From contig OMVJ01000022.1 in the NCBI GenBank assembly GCA_900314495.1, positions 1 to 41,694 of the forward strand: DNA of 41,694 bases, read 5' to 3'. The stretch is from an uncultured Olsenella sp. (GTDB lineage Bacteria > Actinomycetota > Coriobacteriia > Coriobacteriales > Atopobiaceae). This document shows, one piece after another, positions 7,375 to 15,925 of the stretch (positions are counted from its first letter, which is position 1; each line of letters begins with the position of its first letter). Made by a program: the position numbers and the translations under genes. The notes under the pieces are model-generated. The model ran no database searches. It was given only the letters and a program-made list of their open reading frames with translations, and was not told the origin of the DNA.

Positions 7375-7773
7375 GGCTACCTGGTCTCCAGCTCCTCTGT
7401 CCGGGGGCGATTCCCGTTGGTCTGACAACATAGCACAATCATCCGCCCGTTCCCTCCCCCGGCTGTGACTGGATGGCGCGTCCAGAGGGTCCGATGGGAT
7501 CCATCCGGGCCTAGTGGCGGAGACATCACCTCCCCAGTGTGGGGCGGGCTCGCATGCTGCGGGACGTGTCCGATATGGATTAGTCGTAACAGGTAATCGT
7601 GGGCGCCAGGCTACGCCCGCGAGGATGGTGGCGTCTCACGTAACGCCTTCTGTAGCCACTGCAGCAGCATCGGCCAGCTTGCCTGGGAGCGCTGGCGGGG
7701 GCTTCTGCAAAACCTGTTCCGGAAGAACGTTGCCGTCACGTACGAGAGGAATTCCCTTCCGGTGTGCGCATGC
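7375..7773. other. Gene-poor spacer
   Basis: No gene can be supported. One plus-strand frame (about 7597-7770) reads protein-like for some 55 codons (NAFCSHCSSIGQLAWERW) after a stop and without a start, so it may be a fossil of a mobile-element protein. It runs into the left arm of repeat family A. Confidence 0.4.
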
Positions 7774-8200
7774 GGCACCCCCAAAATCCGTCCCTATAAG
7801 TCCACATAATCAAGGATGGAATTAGATTTATCTGGGCTTTTGTGGGGAGTATCAAAGTTATAGGGACGGATTTTGGGGTGCCGATGATGTGTATGGACGG
7901 TTTCGCGGTCGACAAATTCGCAGGTAGGGACCCACGGATTCTGATGCCTTCCCCGCCCGATGGGGAAATCGCACCGAAGAACCAGGCCATCTAGCTGGGA
8001 TTTCCCGGGTGCGCCTGCGCCACCGTGGAGGCGGGGCACGCCTGGAGGCATCTGCGGAAGCATGCTATGAGCCGTCTAGCTGGGCAAACGCGACAGAGGC
8101 GTTTTGCGGCCCCTCTCCGTCCCCAATGGGATAAGAGTCCATCGTCCCTCGGAACGACCGTCCTGCGCCTTCTGCTGAGGTCGCTCTTCTCGGGCGGGGC
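7774..8200 (+). repeat. Repeat family A, copy 1
   Basis: A hairpin core (7774-7882) is bounded by near-perfect 25-bp inverted repeats, the left beginning GGCACCCCCAAAATCC and the right ending GGGGTGCC. A loop of about 58 nt holds the conserved TTATCTGGGCTTTT. A further roughly 300 nt to the right also matches the other copies, for example CCATCTAGCTG at about 7986 and CCGTCTAGCTGGGCAAACG at about 8070. The left flank is not shared. The minus strand has an open frame through the core in all three copies (see findings). Confidence 0.8.
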
Positions 8201-8260
8201 TTGGGGTGGGACGAGGGGGGTTCCTGCGAGAGCCATAGTGGGAACCCGCGGAACTGGCAG

Positions 8261-9193
8261 CTACTTCTCTGCCCGCCGCTTTGCCAGGGCGTTCGCCCGG
8301 AATTCCGGCACCTGTGCCATCATTACCGCCGCGAAGACGAGTCCGCACCCCAGCAGCTCAATGGGCGCGAGTGACTCCGAGAGAATCAGCCAGCCGCCCA
8401 GCCCGGCGAACACGGATTCCAGACTCATCAGGATTGCCGCCACGGTTGGGTCGGTGGTCTTCTGCGCCACGATTTGGCATGTGTAGGCAATGCCGTCCGA
8501 GCAGATGCCGGCGTAGAGAATCGGCACCGCGGCTGCGTAGATTTGCGCGAGCGTGGGGTGCTCGAAGACAAGCGTGCACACAAGCGCGACAGCCCCCGAG
8601 GTCAGCAGTTGCAGGCGCGAGAGGCGCACGCCGTCTACCTGCGTAAACCTGTCAATCACAATGATGTGGGCGGCGTAGCCAAACGCGCAGAGAAACACGA
8701 GGACGTCTCCGAAGTACAGGCTGCCAAACCCGTTTGGAACGCAGAGCAGGTACATGCCCACAACGGCCACGGCGACGGCAAGGAGCACGATGGGGTGCTG
8801 CCTCTTTTGCGTGAACCCGCCGTAAAGGGCGACGATAACCATGTAGAGCGCGGTGATGAAGCCCGAGCGCCCGCTGGCGGCGGCGCCTGCGGGGTACGCG
8901 TTGATGCCGGCTTGTTGCAGCCACGCCGCGAGGAAGAGCACGATGCCGCACGATGCGCCGGCGATGAAGAGCGTGCGGCGGCTGTATCCGTCCCCGTCGT
9001 CCGTGGGCGGCTGGTCGATGCCCGTGCGCTTGCGCCACGCGATGACGCCGGTCAGGAACAGCACGCCGATGAAGTTGCGGGACGCGTTGAACGTGAACGC
9101 ACCGACCGTGCCACCGCCGACGGTCTGTGCGACGAACGCCATGCCCCATAGCGTGGCGGTAATAAGCAGCAGGACGGGGCCCTTGTACTTCAT
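8261..9193 (-). CDS. DMT-superfamily (EamA) transporter
   Basis: A 310-residue membrane protein with about ten hydrophobic segments in two EamA halves. The first half opens LLLITATLWGMAFVAQ and contains the conserved ASRNFIG and GRSGFITALYMVIVA; the second half has AYTCQIVAQKTTDPTVAAIL and LESVFAGLGGWLILSE. These proteins export or import small metabolites such as amino acids or nucleotides; the substrate is not predictable. The start at 9193 has a GGAAGG site. It is a single gene, flanked on both sides by repeat family A in the same orientation. Confidence 0.88.
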   Translation of the reverse strand: MKYKGPVLLLITATLWGMAFVAQTVGGGTVGAFTFNASRNFIGVLFLTGVIAWRKRTGIDQPPTDDGDGYSRRTLFIAGASCGIVLFLAAWLQQAGINAYPAGAAASGRSGFITALYMVIVALYGGFTQKRQHPIVLLAVAVAVVGMYLLCVPNGFGSLYFGDVLVFLCAFGYAAHIIVIDRFTQVDGVRLSRLQLLTSGAVALVCTLVFEHPTLAQIYAAAVPILYAGICSDGIAYTCQIVAQKTTDPTVAAILMSLESVFAGLGGWLILSESLAPIELLGCGLVFAAVMMAQVPEFRANALAKRRAEK

Positions 9194-9385
9194 AACGTGA
9201 ACCTTCCGACGTTTGGCGCGAGCTCAACACTGTACGGAGTCATCAGGACTGCGGCCGTGGGCTTGGGCAAAGCTTAACGGCAAGTTATTGATTGGCGGCC
9301 TCCTGTGGGACGCGGCCGGTTCAGTGGTGGAGCCCCATCCCCGAGACTGCATCCCCTTGCTGCGCCCCCCTGCGATACAGCTCGT

Positions 9386-9436
9386 GCGCCTACGCAACGG
9401 GCTCGATGCTATCGAGAGTACGCGTTGCGTAGGCGC
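9386..9436. other. Nested perfect hairpin in the upstream gap of the transporter
   Basis: Outer 14-bp arms (9386-9399 and 9423-9436, GCGCCTACGCAACG and its complement) enclose an inner 6-bp stem (CTCGAT/ATCGAG) with a 3-nt loop. There is no U-tract, so it is not a standard terminator. The rest of 9194-9506 holds no supportable gene, although the minus frame ending at 9390 reads weakly protein-like. Confidence 0.6.
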
Positions 9437-9506
9437 TCACGGAATCGCGGTTGATCTGCAACGGTTCGGAGATGACCGGGTTCATCGCCTCCCAGTACGT
9501 GTTTAA

Positions 9507-9780
9507 GGCACCCCCAAATCCGTCTCTATAAGTCCACAACAGCATCAGTGGAGCCAGCGTTATCTGGGCTTTTATGACGAACATCAAAGTTATAGAGACG
9601 GATTTGGGGGTGCCGCAGGTGCGCATAGGCGGTTTCGCGACCTGCAAATCCGCAGGTTGGAAGCCATGAATGCGGGTGCTTTTCCCGCCCGTGGGCGAAA
9701 ATGTATTGGTGAGACAGGCCGTTTAGCTGCGGTTTTGCGGGTGCCCCCGCCCCGTCGTGGCCATGTGCGACCGGAGCAAG
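9507..9780 (+). repeat. Repeat family A, copy 2
   Basis: The core is 9507-9614 with a perfect 25-bp inverted repeat at its ends (9507-9531 and 9590-9614). The right-hand tail, including CCGTTTAGCTGCGGTTTTGC at about 9719, aligns with copies 1 and 3 to about 9780. Same orientation as copy 1; the two copies bracket the DMT transporter gene. Confidence 0.8.
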
Positions 9781-9841
9781 CTGAGCGACCGTGTTTGCGC
9801 GGCTGCGACAAGAGAGAATCGGCCCCTCTTGTCCTATCGCC

Positions 9842-10453
9842 TCACTTGGTGAAGAGGAAGTCGCAGGGCTCGCCGTCCTTGCAGAGGGTGTGGTTGCGCG
9901 TGAAGGTGACGCCGGGGATCGAGCCGTAGTTGATGTCGTCGGCATGGCAGAAGATGGTGCCCAGCTTGCGGACGCCGTACTTCCCGAGGATCTGCGCGTA
10001 GATGCAGCTCGTGCACTCGAACTGCAGGTACTTGCTGGTGGACTTGTCCTGATGCCACACATAGCTCCAGCCGTAGCCGCTGCCCTTCTTGAAGCCGGCT
10101 GGCACGATGCGGCTCATCAGCTTGAGCATGCCGGGCTTGGAGAGCAGCTTGCGGTACATGCCCGCCGTGCTCTTTTCCACAAAGGCCCACATGGGCTCGC
10201 CTGTGGCCTGGATGGCCTCGTCCTCAGAGAGGTCGCGCTCGCGCCACAGCTCGTAGAGGGCCAGCGCCGTGAGCATGTTTGCCAGGTGGTCGTAGTTGCC
10301 TTGGTCGCAATACTCCTTGTTGTCGGCTATGAGCTCGTCCACCCGCGCGGCCACGCGGTCCTGGTCTGCCTGCGGAATCGTGGGCAGGTACTCCTGGTAG
10401 CGGCTCGCCGCCATGAGCGCCCGACCCTTGTACTCGCGCTCCTTCTTTGCCAT
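9842..10453 (-). CDS. ATC hydrolase-like protein (L-2-amino-thiazoline-4-carboxylate hydrolase family)
   Basis: A 203-residue soluble protein of the PF14196 type. The diagnostic C-terminal pattern is present: a Cys-rich middle (FECTSCIYAQILGKYG), FCHADDINYG, then TRNHTLCKDGEPCDFLF. The named founder opens a thiazoline ring to S-carbamoyl-cysteine, but most members are uncharacterised. The ATG at 10453 has AAGGAGA 6 nt upstream. It starts 10 nt after the tetR stop and is surely co-transcribed with it. A second member occurs at 33105-33749. Confidence 0.78.
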   Translation of the reverse strand: MAKKEREYKGRALMAASRYQEYLPTIPQADQDRVAARVDELIADNKEYCDQGNYDHLANMLTALALYELWRERDLSEDEAIQATGEPMWAFVEKSTAGMYRKLLSKPGMLKLMSRIVPAGFKKGSGYGWSYVWHQDKSTSKYLQFECTSCIYAQILGKYGVRKLGTIFCHADDINYGSIPGVTFTRNHTLCKDGEPCDFLFTK

Positions 10454-10463
10454 TGCTATCTCC

Positions 10464-11093
10464 TTATGACCGTTCTTGTTCCTGTGCGCCTTGCCGCCTT
10501 TGGGCAAGGGCGAGAATCCCCGTCTGAAAGACGATCTGGACGTCGCGCATCTTCGCGACGATCTGGTCCTTCGCGTAGTCGCCCGTCGCGATGCGGACGA
10601 GCGTGCCGTAGTAGGCGGTCATGAGCAGCCGGTAGGTGTCGGGGTCCACGCCGCCCAGGCCCATCCGCGCGAGCATGGGCTCGATGCGCTGGGTGTTGTT
10701 CTCGACCAGCGACTCCAGAAAGCCCTCGTAGCGGGTGCCCTCGGAGTGGGTGAGGATGAGGCGCAGATCGTCGCGGTGGGCGACGATAAAGTCCGCCAGC
10801 TCCGGGAGCTGCGCGAAGAAGGCCTCGTCCAGATGTTCGGCCTGCTCTCCCACCTGGTAGCCCGCCCAGCCAGCGGTAATGTTGCCCATCACCTTGGCCA
10901 GTCCCTGCGACGTCTGGGCTACGAGCGCGTCGAAGAGCTCCTCCTTGCTGGCGTAGTAGCCGTAGAAGGCACCCTTGGTAAAGCCGGCGTCCGCCACGAT
11001 GCGGTTGAGCGACGCGCTCTTGAAGCCGTGCTCCATGAAGTGCCGCCGCGCGCTTGCCAATATGGCCTGCTGTGTTGCCGTGACCTCTGCCAT
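10464..11093 (-). CDS. TetR-family transcriptional regulator
   Basis: A 209-residue regulator. The N-terminal helix-turn-helix is standard TetR (ILASARRHFMEHGFKSASLN then ADAGFTKGAFYGYYASKEEL). The C-terminal ligand domain follows without motifs. I chose the ATG at 11093 (MAEVTATQQ), which has a GGAG site 9 nt upstream. An ATG at 11108 abuts the operator palindrome and would leave no room for a ribosome site. It heads a two-gene operon with the ATC-hydrolase-like gene. Confidence 0.88.
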   Translation of the reverse strand: MAEVTATQQAILASARRHFMEHGFKSASLNRIVADAGFTKGAFYGYYASKEELFDALVAQTSQGLAKVMGNITAGWAGYQVGEQAEHLDEAFFAQLPELADFIVAHRDDLRLILTHSEGTRYEGFLESLVENNTQRIEPMLARMGLGGVDPDTYRLLMTAYYGTLVRIATGDYAKDQIVAKMRDVQIVFQTGILALAQRRQGAQEQERS

Positions 11094-11110
11094 GCCTTGC
11101 TGCTCCATGT

Positions 11111-11132
11111 ACCGATGGTATATACCACCGGT
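11111..11132. promoter_or_regulatory. Probable TetR operator
   Basis: A 22-bp palindrome with two mismatches: ACCG-N3-GTATATAC-N3-CGGT, centred on GTATATAC. It lies 17 nt before the chosen tetR start, where it would overlap the transcription start. This placement suggests autorepression. Confidence 0.65.
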
Positions 11133-11135
11133 ATG

Positions 11136-11195
11136 TTAGCACAGGCAGATAACCAGGCGGGCCTCTGATGTGACTGGCGCGATCTTCTTTGCCAT
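11136..11195 (-). CDS. 19-codon ORF upstream of tetR (leader peptide or remnant)
   Basis: The ATG at 11195 is preceded by AGAGGAAAC, a fair ribosome site, and the frame reads MAKKIAPVTSEARLVICLC before a TAA located just before the TetR operator. It may be a leader peptide or the stump of a truncated gene. A GGGTCCT/AGGACCC hairpin lies at 11212-11233. Otherwise 11196-11338 shows nothing. Confidence 0.25.
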   Translation of the reverse strand: MAKKIAPVTSEARLVICLC

Positions 11196-11338
11196 GGGTT
11201 TCCTCTGAGCCGGGTCCTCCGCGCGAAGGACCCAGTCTTTCTAGCGCGTGGAGCAGGGAAAGTGCTTCTCAGCATTCACTATCGATTTGGAGTAAGAAAG
11301 GCTTTTCGGAGTAGGATCATCCCTCGCGATATGCAATA

Positions 11339-11354
11339 GTTAGCTACTACTAAC
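11339..11354. promoter_or_regulatory. GTTAG-N6-CTAAC dyad upstream of the AraC-ABC operon
   Basis: An exact GTTAG-CTACTA-CTAAC dyad, extended to AGTTAG and CTAACT on both sides, 14 nt before the start codon of the AraC regulator. The same dyad occurs before both methyltransferase genes and, with one mismatch, before the DUF3793 gene. Confidence 0.7.
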
Positions 11355-11368
11355 TTCGAGGTGATCGA

Positions 11369-12373
11369 ATGAATGCTGCAGCAAGTACTCTGGAAAAAGG
11401 TCTTATGCGGATGGTTTATGGGCAGACAGAGAATTTCGTTCTCTGTGCTCCGCTCTGGGACGGTATCTACCTCTGCGCCAACCACATCCGCTGTAACCAC
11501 ATCAAGAATACGGGGCCGGGCAGCGACTGGATACCGGTCCTAAATTGCTGCATCGACGGCCGATGTGAAACAGCGCTGCCGAGGGATACCTATATCTATA
11601 TGGAGAAAGGCTTCATGGCGGCAGGCAATGCGGACGGCACGACCACTGCAGATGAGTTTTCTTACCCCGGCGGATTCTATGACGGGATCGAGGTCTTTGT
11701 CACAGAACCCGATATGGATACCTTGGAAGAATTCGGACTGGATCTTTCCTTTCTGAACGAGATGGCCGCCGGCGTGCCGGTATCCGCCCTGTTCCGGATG
11801 ACGCAGAGACAAATGGGGTTGGCTTCCGACCTCTTCGAGCATCTCGTGCAAGCCGACCTGGAACTGCCCCAGTACCGGTTCCTGGCCCTTCAGTTCCTCT
11901 ACGAATTGAAGACGCACGGCGCCACGGCATTGGAAAAGACTGCCTTCGTGACGAAAGGGCAGCGGCAGATCGCTTCCGAGATTGAATCCCTTATCTCCGC
12001 GGATCTGTCAAGGCGTTACACCCTGCAGGAATTGGCAGGGCGGTTCGGCCTCGGTGAGATCACTTTGAAAAAATACTTCCGGCTGGTATACGGCGAGAGC
12101 ATTTCCGGCTACATGAGGCGGAAGCGCATCGCCTTTGCCCGGCAGGAACTCGTCTGGACGCGACGCAGCGTCGGCGAGATTGCCGCTGCCTGCGGCTATG
12201 AGAACCAGGGGAAATTCGGCGAAGTATTCCGTCGGGAGACTGGTGTGACGCCATCGGAATACCGGTGTCAGAACATTGCGGAGAAGACAAAGGAAGGGCC
12301 AGGCCAAGCCTTCGTGAGCACGTGTGGGGCGGAACATCTTCAGTTGTCCGGCAGTCGGGAGGACTCTAAATGA
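11369..12373 (+). CDS. AraC-family transcriptional regulator
   Basis: A 334-residue regulator with an N-terminal sensor region of unknown ligand and a C-terminal double helix-turn-helix (residues about 218-312: LQELAGRFGLGEITLKKYF and then VGEIAAACGYENQGKFGEVF, TGVTPSEYR). Regulators of this shape often sit beside YbtPQ/IrtAB-like ABC pairs and respond to iron or siderophores. The start ATG has an AGGTGA site. Its last codons overlap the ABC gene start (ATGA), so regulator and transporter are translationally coupled. Base composition is visibly less GC-rich than that of neighbours, suggesting transfer. Confidence 0.88.
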   Translation: MNAAASTLEKGLMRMVYGQTENFVLCAPLWDGIYLCANHIRCNHIKNTGPGSDWIPVLNCCIDGRCETALPRDTYIYMEKGFMAAGNADGTTTADEFSYPGGFYDGIEVFVTEPDMDTLEEFGLDLSFLNEMAAGVPVSALFRMTQRQMGLASDLFEHLVQADLELPQYRFLALQFLYELKTHGATALEKTAFVTKGQRQIASEIESLISADLSRRYTLQELAGRFGLGEITLKKYFRLVYGESISGYMRRKRIAFARQELVWTRRSVGEIAAACGYENQGKFGEVFRRETGVTPSEYRCQNIAEKTKEGPGQAFVSTCGAEHLQLSGSREDSK

Positions 12374-14169
12374 AAGAAAAGAAACAAAATGATATATCCG
12401 CGTTGCTCGGCTACGCGGGCCGGTACAAGGGGCTGATGTTTCTTGGACTTGGCTTGTCCGGGGTCGCCATGGTTCTGGGCATGGCGCCGTATATTTGCAT
12501 TTGGCTTGCAATCCGGGATCTGGTCGCCGTTGCTCCCAATTGGACAGAGGCAACGGGCATAGCTCGGTACGGCTGGATGGCGTTTGCCTTCGCATTTGGC
12601 GGGATTGTCGTGTATTTTGCGGCGCTGATGTGTACGCATCTGGCGGCTTTTCGCACGGCGTCCAACATTCGCAAGCAGGGAATGGCGCACCTGATGAAGG
12701 CGCCGCTGGGGTTCTTCGACTCCAATGCCTCAGGGCTTCTGCGAAACCGGCTGGACGGCGCGGTCGCCGATACCGAGACCTTGCTCGCCCACAACCTCGC
12801 GGACATCGTCGGCAGCCTTGTGATGCTGATTGCGATGATCGTGCTGATGGTTGTGTTTGACTGGCGCATGGGCGCGTCGTGCCTGCTTGCGGCCGTTATC
12901 TCGATTCTCGCCATGTTCTCCATGATGGGGGGCAAGAATGCGGGACTCATGGCGGAGTATCAGGAGGCACAGGATGTGATGAGCAAGGCCGGGACGGAAT
13001 ATGTGCGTGGAATACCCGTTGTAAAGGTGTTCCAGCAGACCGTCCACTCCTTCAAGGCCTTCAAGCAGGCGATTGAGAATTACAGCGACAAGGCGGAACA
13101 CTATCAGGGGGATGTATGCAAGGTGCCTCAGTCTGTGAACCTCACCTTCACCGAAGGCGCGTTCATCTTCCTCGTTCCGGCGGTATTGCTCATGATGCCG
13201 AAGGCATTGGCATCCGGAGAGTTTGCCGGGTTTGTCACCGATTTCGCATTTTATGCGGTATTCTCAGCAGTCATTTCCACCGCCCTTGCGCGGGTAATGT
13301 TTGCGGCAAGCGGAACCATGCTCGCGCAGACCGCCATGGGACGCATCAACCAGGTGATGAATGCGCCGGTCATGGAGGTAAGCGACCATCCTCAGACGCC
13401 AAAAGACAATGGCATCGAATTCAAGGATGTTAGCTTCACCTATGAAGGTGCCGAGCAGCCTGCGCTCTCCCATGTCTCATTTCGGGTGGAGCCGGGGCAG
13501 ACTGTGGCTCTGGTTGGTCCCTCCGGTGGCGGAAAGACCACAGCGGCCTCATTGATCCCGCGTTTCTGGGACGTGAGCGAGGGTCAGGTTCTTGTTGGCG
13601 GCGTGGATGTCCGGCAGGCCGACCCGCACGCGCTGATGGATCAGGTGGCCTTTGTGTTCCAGAACAGCCGTCTGTTCAAAGCATCGATTCTTGATAACGT
13701 GCGCGCTCCAAGACCTGATGCAACCCGCGAGGAGGTCTTGGCGGCATTGGCCGCGGCGCAGTGCGGAGACATCATAAGAAAGCTGCCGAATGGCGTTGAT
13801 ACCGTGATCGGCTCGGGGGGCACCCATCTTTCCGGCGGCGAACAGCAGCGCGTGGCGCTGGCGCGGGCCATTTTGAAGAACGCGCCTATCGTCGTGCTGG
13901 ACGAGGCAACTGCCTTTGCCGATCCCGAAAACGAGGTGCTGATTCAGAAGGCCTTCGCCGAACTGACAAGAGGACGCACCGTCATCATGATCGCCCATCG
14001 CCTCTCTACCGTGGTGAACGCGGATGGGATCGTTGTCCTCAACGAAGGGAAGGTTGCCGAGACGGGAACGCACGACGAGCTTGTCCGGAAGGGTGGCCTG
14101 TACTCCGAGATGTGGGCGGATTACAACCAAGCCGTTACGTGGAAGATTTCGGCGAAGGAGGCGATGTAG
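12370..14169 (+). CDS. ABC transporter half, fused permease-ATPase (YbtP/IrtA-like)
   Basis: A 599-residue half-transporter. Six transmembrane helices fill about residues 15-310. The ATPase has Walker A GPSGGGKTT (about 383), signature LSGGEQQR (about 487) and Walker B IVVLDEAT (about 506). The D-loop reads AFADPENE instead of the usual ASLD; that variant is common in the siderophore-linked YbtP/IrtA group. It probably pairs with the next gene as a heterodimer. Direction, import of a ferric metallophore or export, cannot be told from sequence alone. Start ATG overlaps the araC stop. Confidence 0.88.
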   Translation: MKEKKQNDISALLGYAGRYKGLMFLGLGLSGVAMVLGMAPYICIWLAIRDLVAVAPNWTEATGIARYGWMAFAFAFGGIVVYFAALMCTHLAAFRTASNIRKQGMAHLMKAPLGFFDSNASGLLRNRLDGAVADTETLLAHNLADIVGSLVMLIAMIVLMVVFDWRMGASCLLAAVISILAMFSMMGGKNAGLMAEYQEAQDVMSKAGTEYVRGIPVVKVFQQTVHSFKAFKQAIENYSDKAEHYQGDVCKVPQSVNLTFTEGAFIFLVPAVLLMMPKALASGEFAGFVTDFAFYAVFSAVISTALARVMFAASGTMLAQTAMGRINQVMNAPVMEVSDHPQTPKDNGIEFKDVSFTYEGAEQPALSHVSFRVEPGQTVALVGPSGGGKTTAASLIPRFWDVSEGQVLVGGVDVRQADPHALMDQVAFVFQNSRLFKASILDNVRAPRPDATREEVLAALAAAQCGDIIRKLPNGVDTVIGSGGTHLSGGEQQRVALARAILKNAPIVVLDEATAFADPENEVLIQKAFAELTRGRTVIMIAHRLSTVVNADGIVVLNEGKVAETGTHDELVRKGGLYSEMWADYNQAVTWKISAKEAM

Positions 14170-15915
14170 GTGTTCGGGAAGGATTTCCAGCGCACATACG
14201 CCCTTACGGATCAGGGTGTGAAGAATGTAAAAGCCGGCGCGTTTTGGACGGTCATCGTCAATCTTGTGGTCATGGGCGGTATAGGCATTCTGTATCTGCT
14301 GATGTCGCACTTCATGGACACGCTGACCGAGAATGCACCCCTGCCTGCCGCATGGCCGTTACTGGTGATGCTGCTCGTCTTCATCGTACTCTCGCTTGTC
14401 ACGCACATCCAGCAGTACAACGCGACGTACGGATTGGTGTATGGCGAGGTTAAGAATGTGCGCATCCGTCTGGCAGAGCGTCTCCGCAAACTCCCGCTCG
14501 GATTTTTCGGGAATCGCGATCTGGCAGATCTGACCGAGACGCTCATGGGGGACGTGAACCGGCTGGAGCACGTCTGGTCCCACTGCCTGGGATATCTGTA
14601 TGGCTCGTATATCTCTACAGCCGTCATCGCCGTGGCTCTGATTGCGTATGACTGGCGCCTGGCCCTGGCCGCCCTATGGGGAGTTCCGGTGGCGTTCGCG
14701 TTGCTCTTCGGGAGCAGGGAGCTGGCTAAGCGCAATTCCGAGATTGCCAAAGCCGCCGGGCTGCAGGCTTCCGACGGTATTCAGGAGACGATCGAGAACA
14801 TCCGCGAGATTCGTGCCACCAATCAGGAGAACCGGTTCCTGCAGCAGTTGAACGACAAGATCGATCACCACGAGAAGACTTTGATAAAGGGCGAGCTGAG
14901 CACCGGCATCTTTGTCAATGCCGCCAGTGCCATCATGCGCCTGGGTGTGGCAACCACGATACTCACGGGAGCAAATCTGATCCTGAGCGGCAAGATCGAC
15001 TTCATGCTGCTGTTCATGTTTCTCTTGGTCATTACCCGTGTGTATGCGCCCTTCGACCAGGCCTTGGCACTGATCAGCGAGATGTTCATCTCGCAGGTTT
15101 CCGCCTCCAGGCTGATGGAGATCGAGGACACTCCCGCAGCCGACGGCACTGAGGACTTCAACCCGGCTGGGCATGACATCGAGTTCCAGAACGTGAGCTT
15201 CTCCTATGACAACAAGGAAGTCTTGCATGATGTGAGCTTCATGGCGAAGGAGGGCGAGGTGACTGCCCTGGTGGGACCCTCCGGCTCGGGCAAGAGCACC
15301 TGTGCGAGACTTGCCGCACGGCTGTGGGATATCGACGGCGGCAGGATTTCCGTCGGCGGGGTGGATGTCTCCACGGTCGATCCCGAGGTGTTGCTGAGCG
15401 ACTATGCCATGGTGTTTCAGGACGTGATGCTGTTTGACGATACCGTCATGGAAAACATTCGCCTCGGAAGGCACGGGGCAACGGATGAGGAGGTTCTGGC
15501 GGCGGCACGAGCGGCAAATTGCGACGAGTTTGTCCAGAAGCTGCCAGACGGATACCAAACGCCCATTGGCGAGAACGGTTCAAAGCTATCCGGCGGCGAA
15601 AGACAGCGGATCTCCATCGCCCGCGCACTGCTGAAGAACGCGCCGATCGTGCTTCTGGACGAGGCGACGGCATCCCTGGATGTGGAGAACGAGACCAAGG
15701 TGCAGGCCGCCCTCTCCCGGCTGCTTGCGGGAAAGACCGTTCTGGTCATTGCGCACCGCATGCGCACGGTGCAGTCTGCGGATAAGGTCGTCGTACTGTC
15801 GGGAGGCAAAGTCGCAGAACAGGGCTCTCCCGCGGAGCTCTTGGCCATGAATGGCATCTTTGCCCAAATGGTGAGGTTGCAAACGCAAGGACAGAGCTGG
15901 ACGATCGGCAAGTAG
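14170..15915 (+). CDS. ABC transporter half, fused permease-ATPase (YbtQ/IrtB-like)
   Basis: A 581-residue partner of the preceding protein. Six transmembrane helices fill about residues 20-300. The ATPase has Walker A GPSGSGKST (about 369), signature LSGGERQR (about 472) and Walker B IVLLDEAT followed by a canonical SLDVENE D-loop (about 493). The start is GTG directly after the previous stop codon, with GGAGG 9 nt upstream. The stop lies only 10 nt from the stop of the convergent Cys-rich gene, and no U-tract terminator is visible between them. Confidence 0.88.
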   Translation: MFGKDFQRTYALTDQGVKNVKAGAFWTVIVNLVVMGGIGILYLLMSHFMDTLTENAPLPAAWPLLVMLLVFIVLSLVTHIQQYNATYGLVYGEVKNVRIRLAERLRKLPLGFFGNRDLADLTETLMGDVNRLEHVWSHCLGYLYGSYISTAVIAVALIAYDWRLALAALWGVPVAFALLFGSRELAKRNSEIAKAAGLQASDGIQETIENIREIRATNQENRFLQQLNDKIDHHEKTLIKGELSTGIFVNAASAIMRLGVATTILTGANLILSGKIDFMLLFMFLLVITRVYAPFDQALALISEMFISQVSASRLMEIEDTPAADGTEDFNPAGHDIEFQNVSFSYDNKEVLHDVSFMAKEGEVTALVGPSGSGKSTCARLAARLWDIDGGRISVGGVDVSTVDPEVLLSDYAMVFQDVMLFDDTVMENIRLGRHGATDEEVLAAARAANCDEFVQKLPDGYQTPIGENGSKLSGGERQRISIARALLKNAPIVLLDEATASLDVENETKVQAALSRLLAGKTVLVIAHRMRTVQSADKVVVLSGGKVAEQGSPAELLAMNGIFAQMVRLQTQGQSWTIGK

Positions 15916-15925
15916 AGCTAGGAAA

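Noticed and set aside
9386-9436. Integron attC site
   Set aside because: The stem lacks the GTTRRRY/RYYYAAC core bases, and no integrase or cassette array is nearby.
11339-11354. Classical DtxR/IdeR box
   Set aside because: The half-sites GTTAG/CTAAC agree, but the DtxR consensus has a 1-bp centre whereas all sites here have six.
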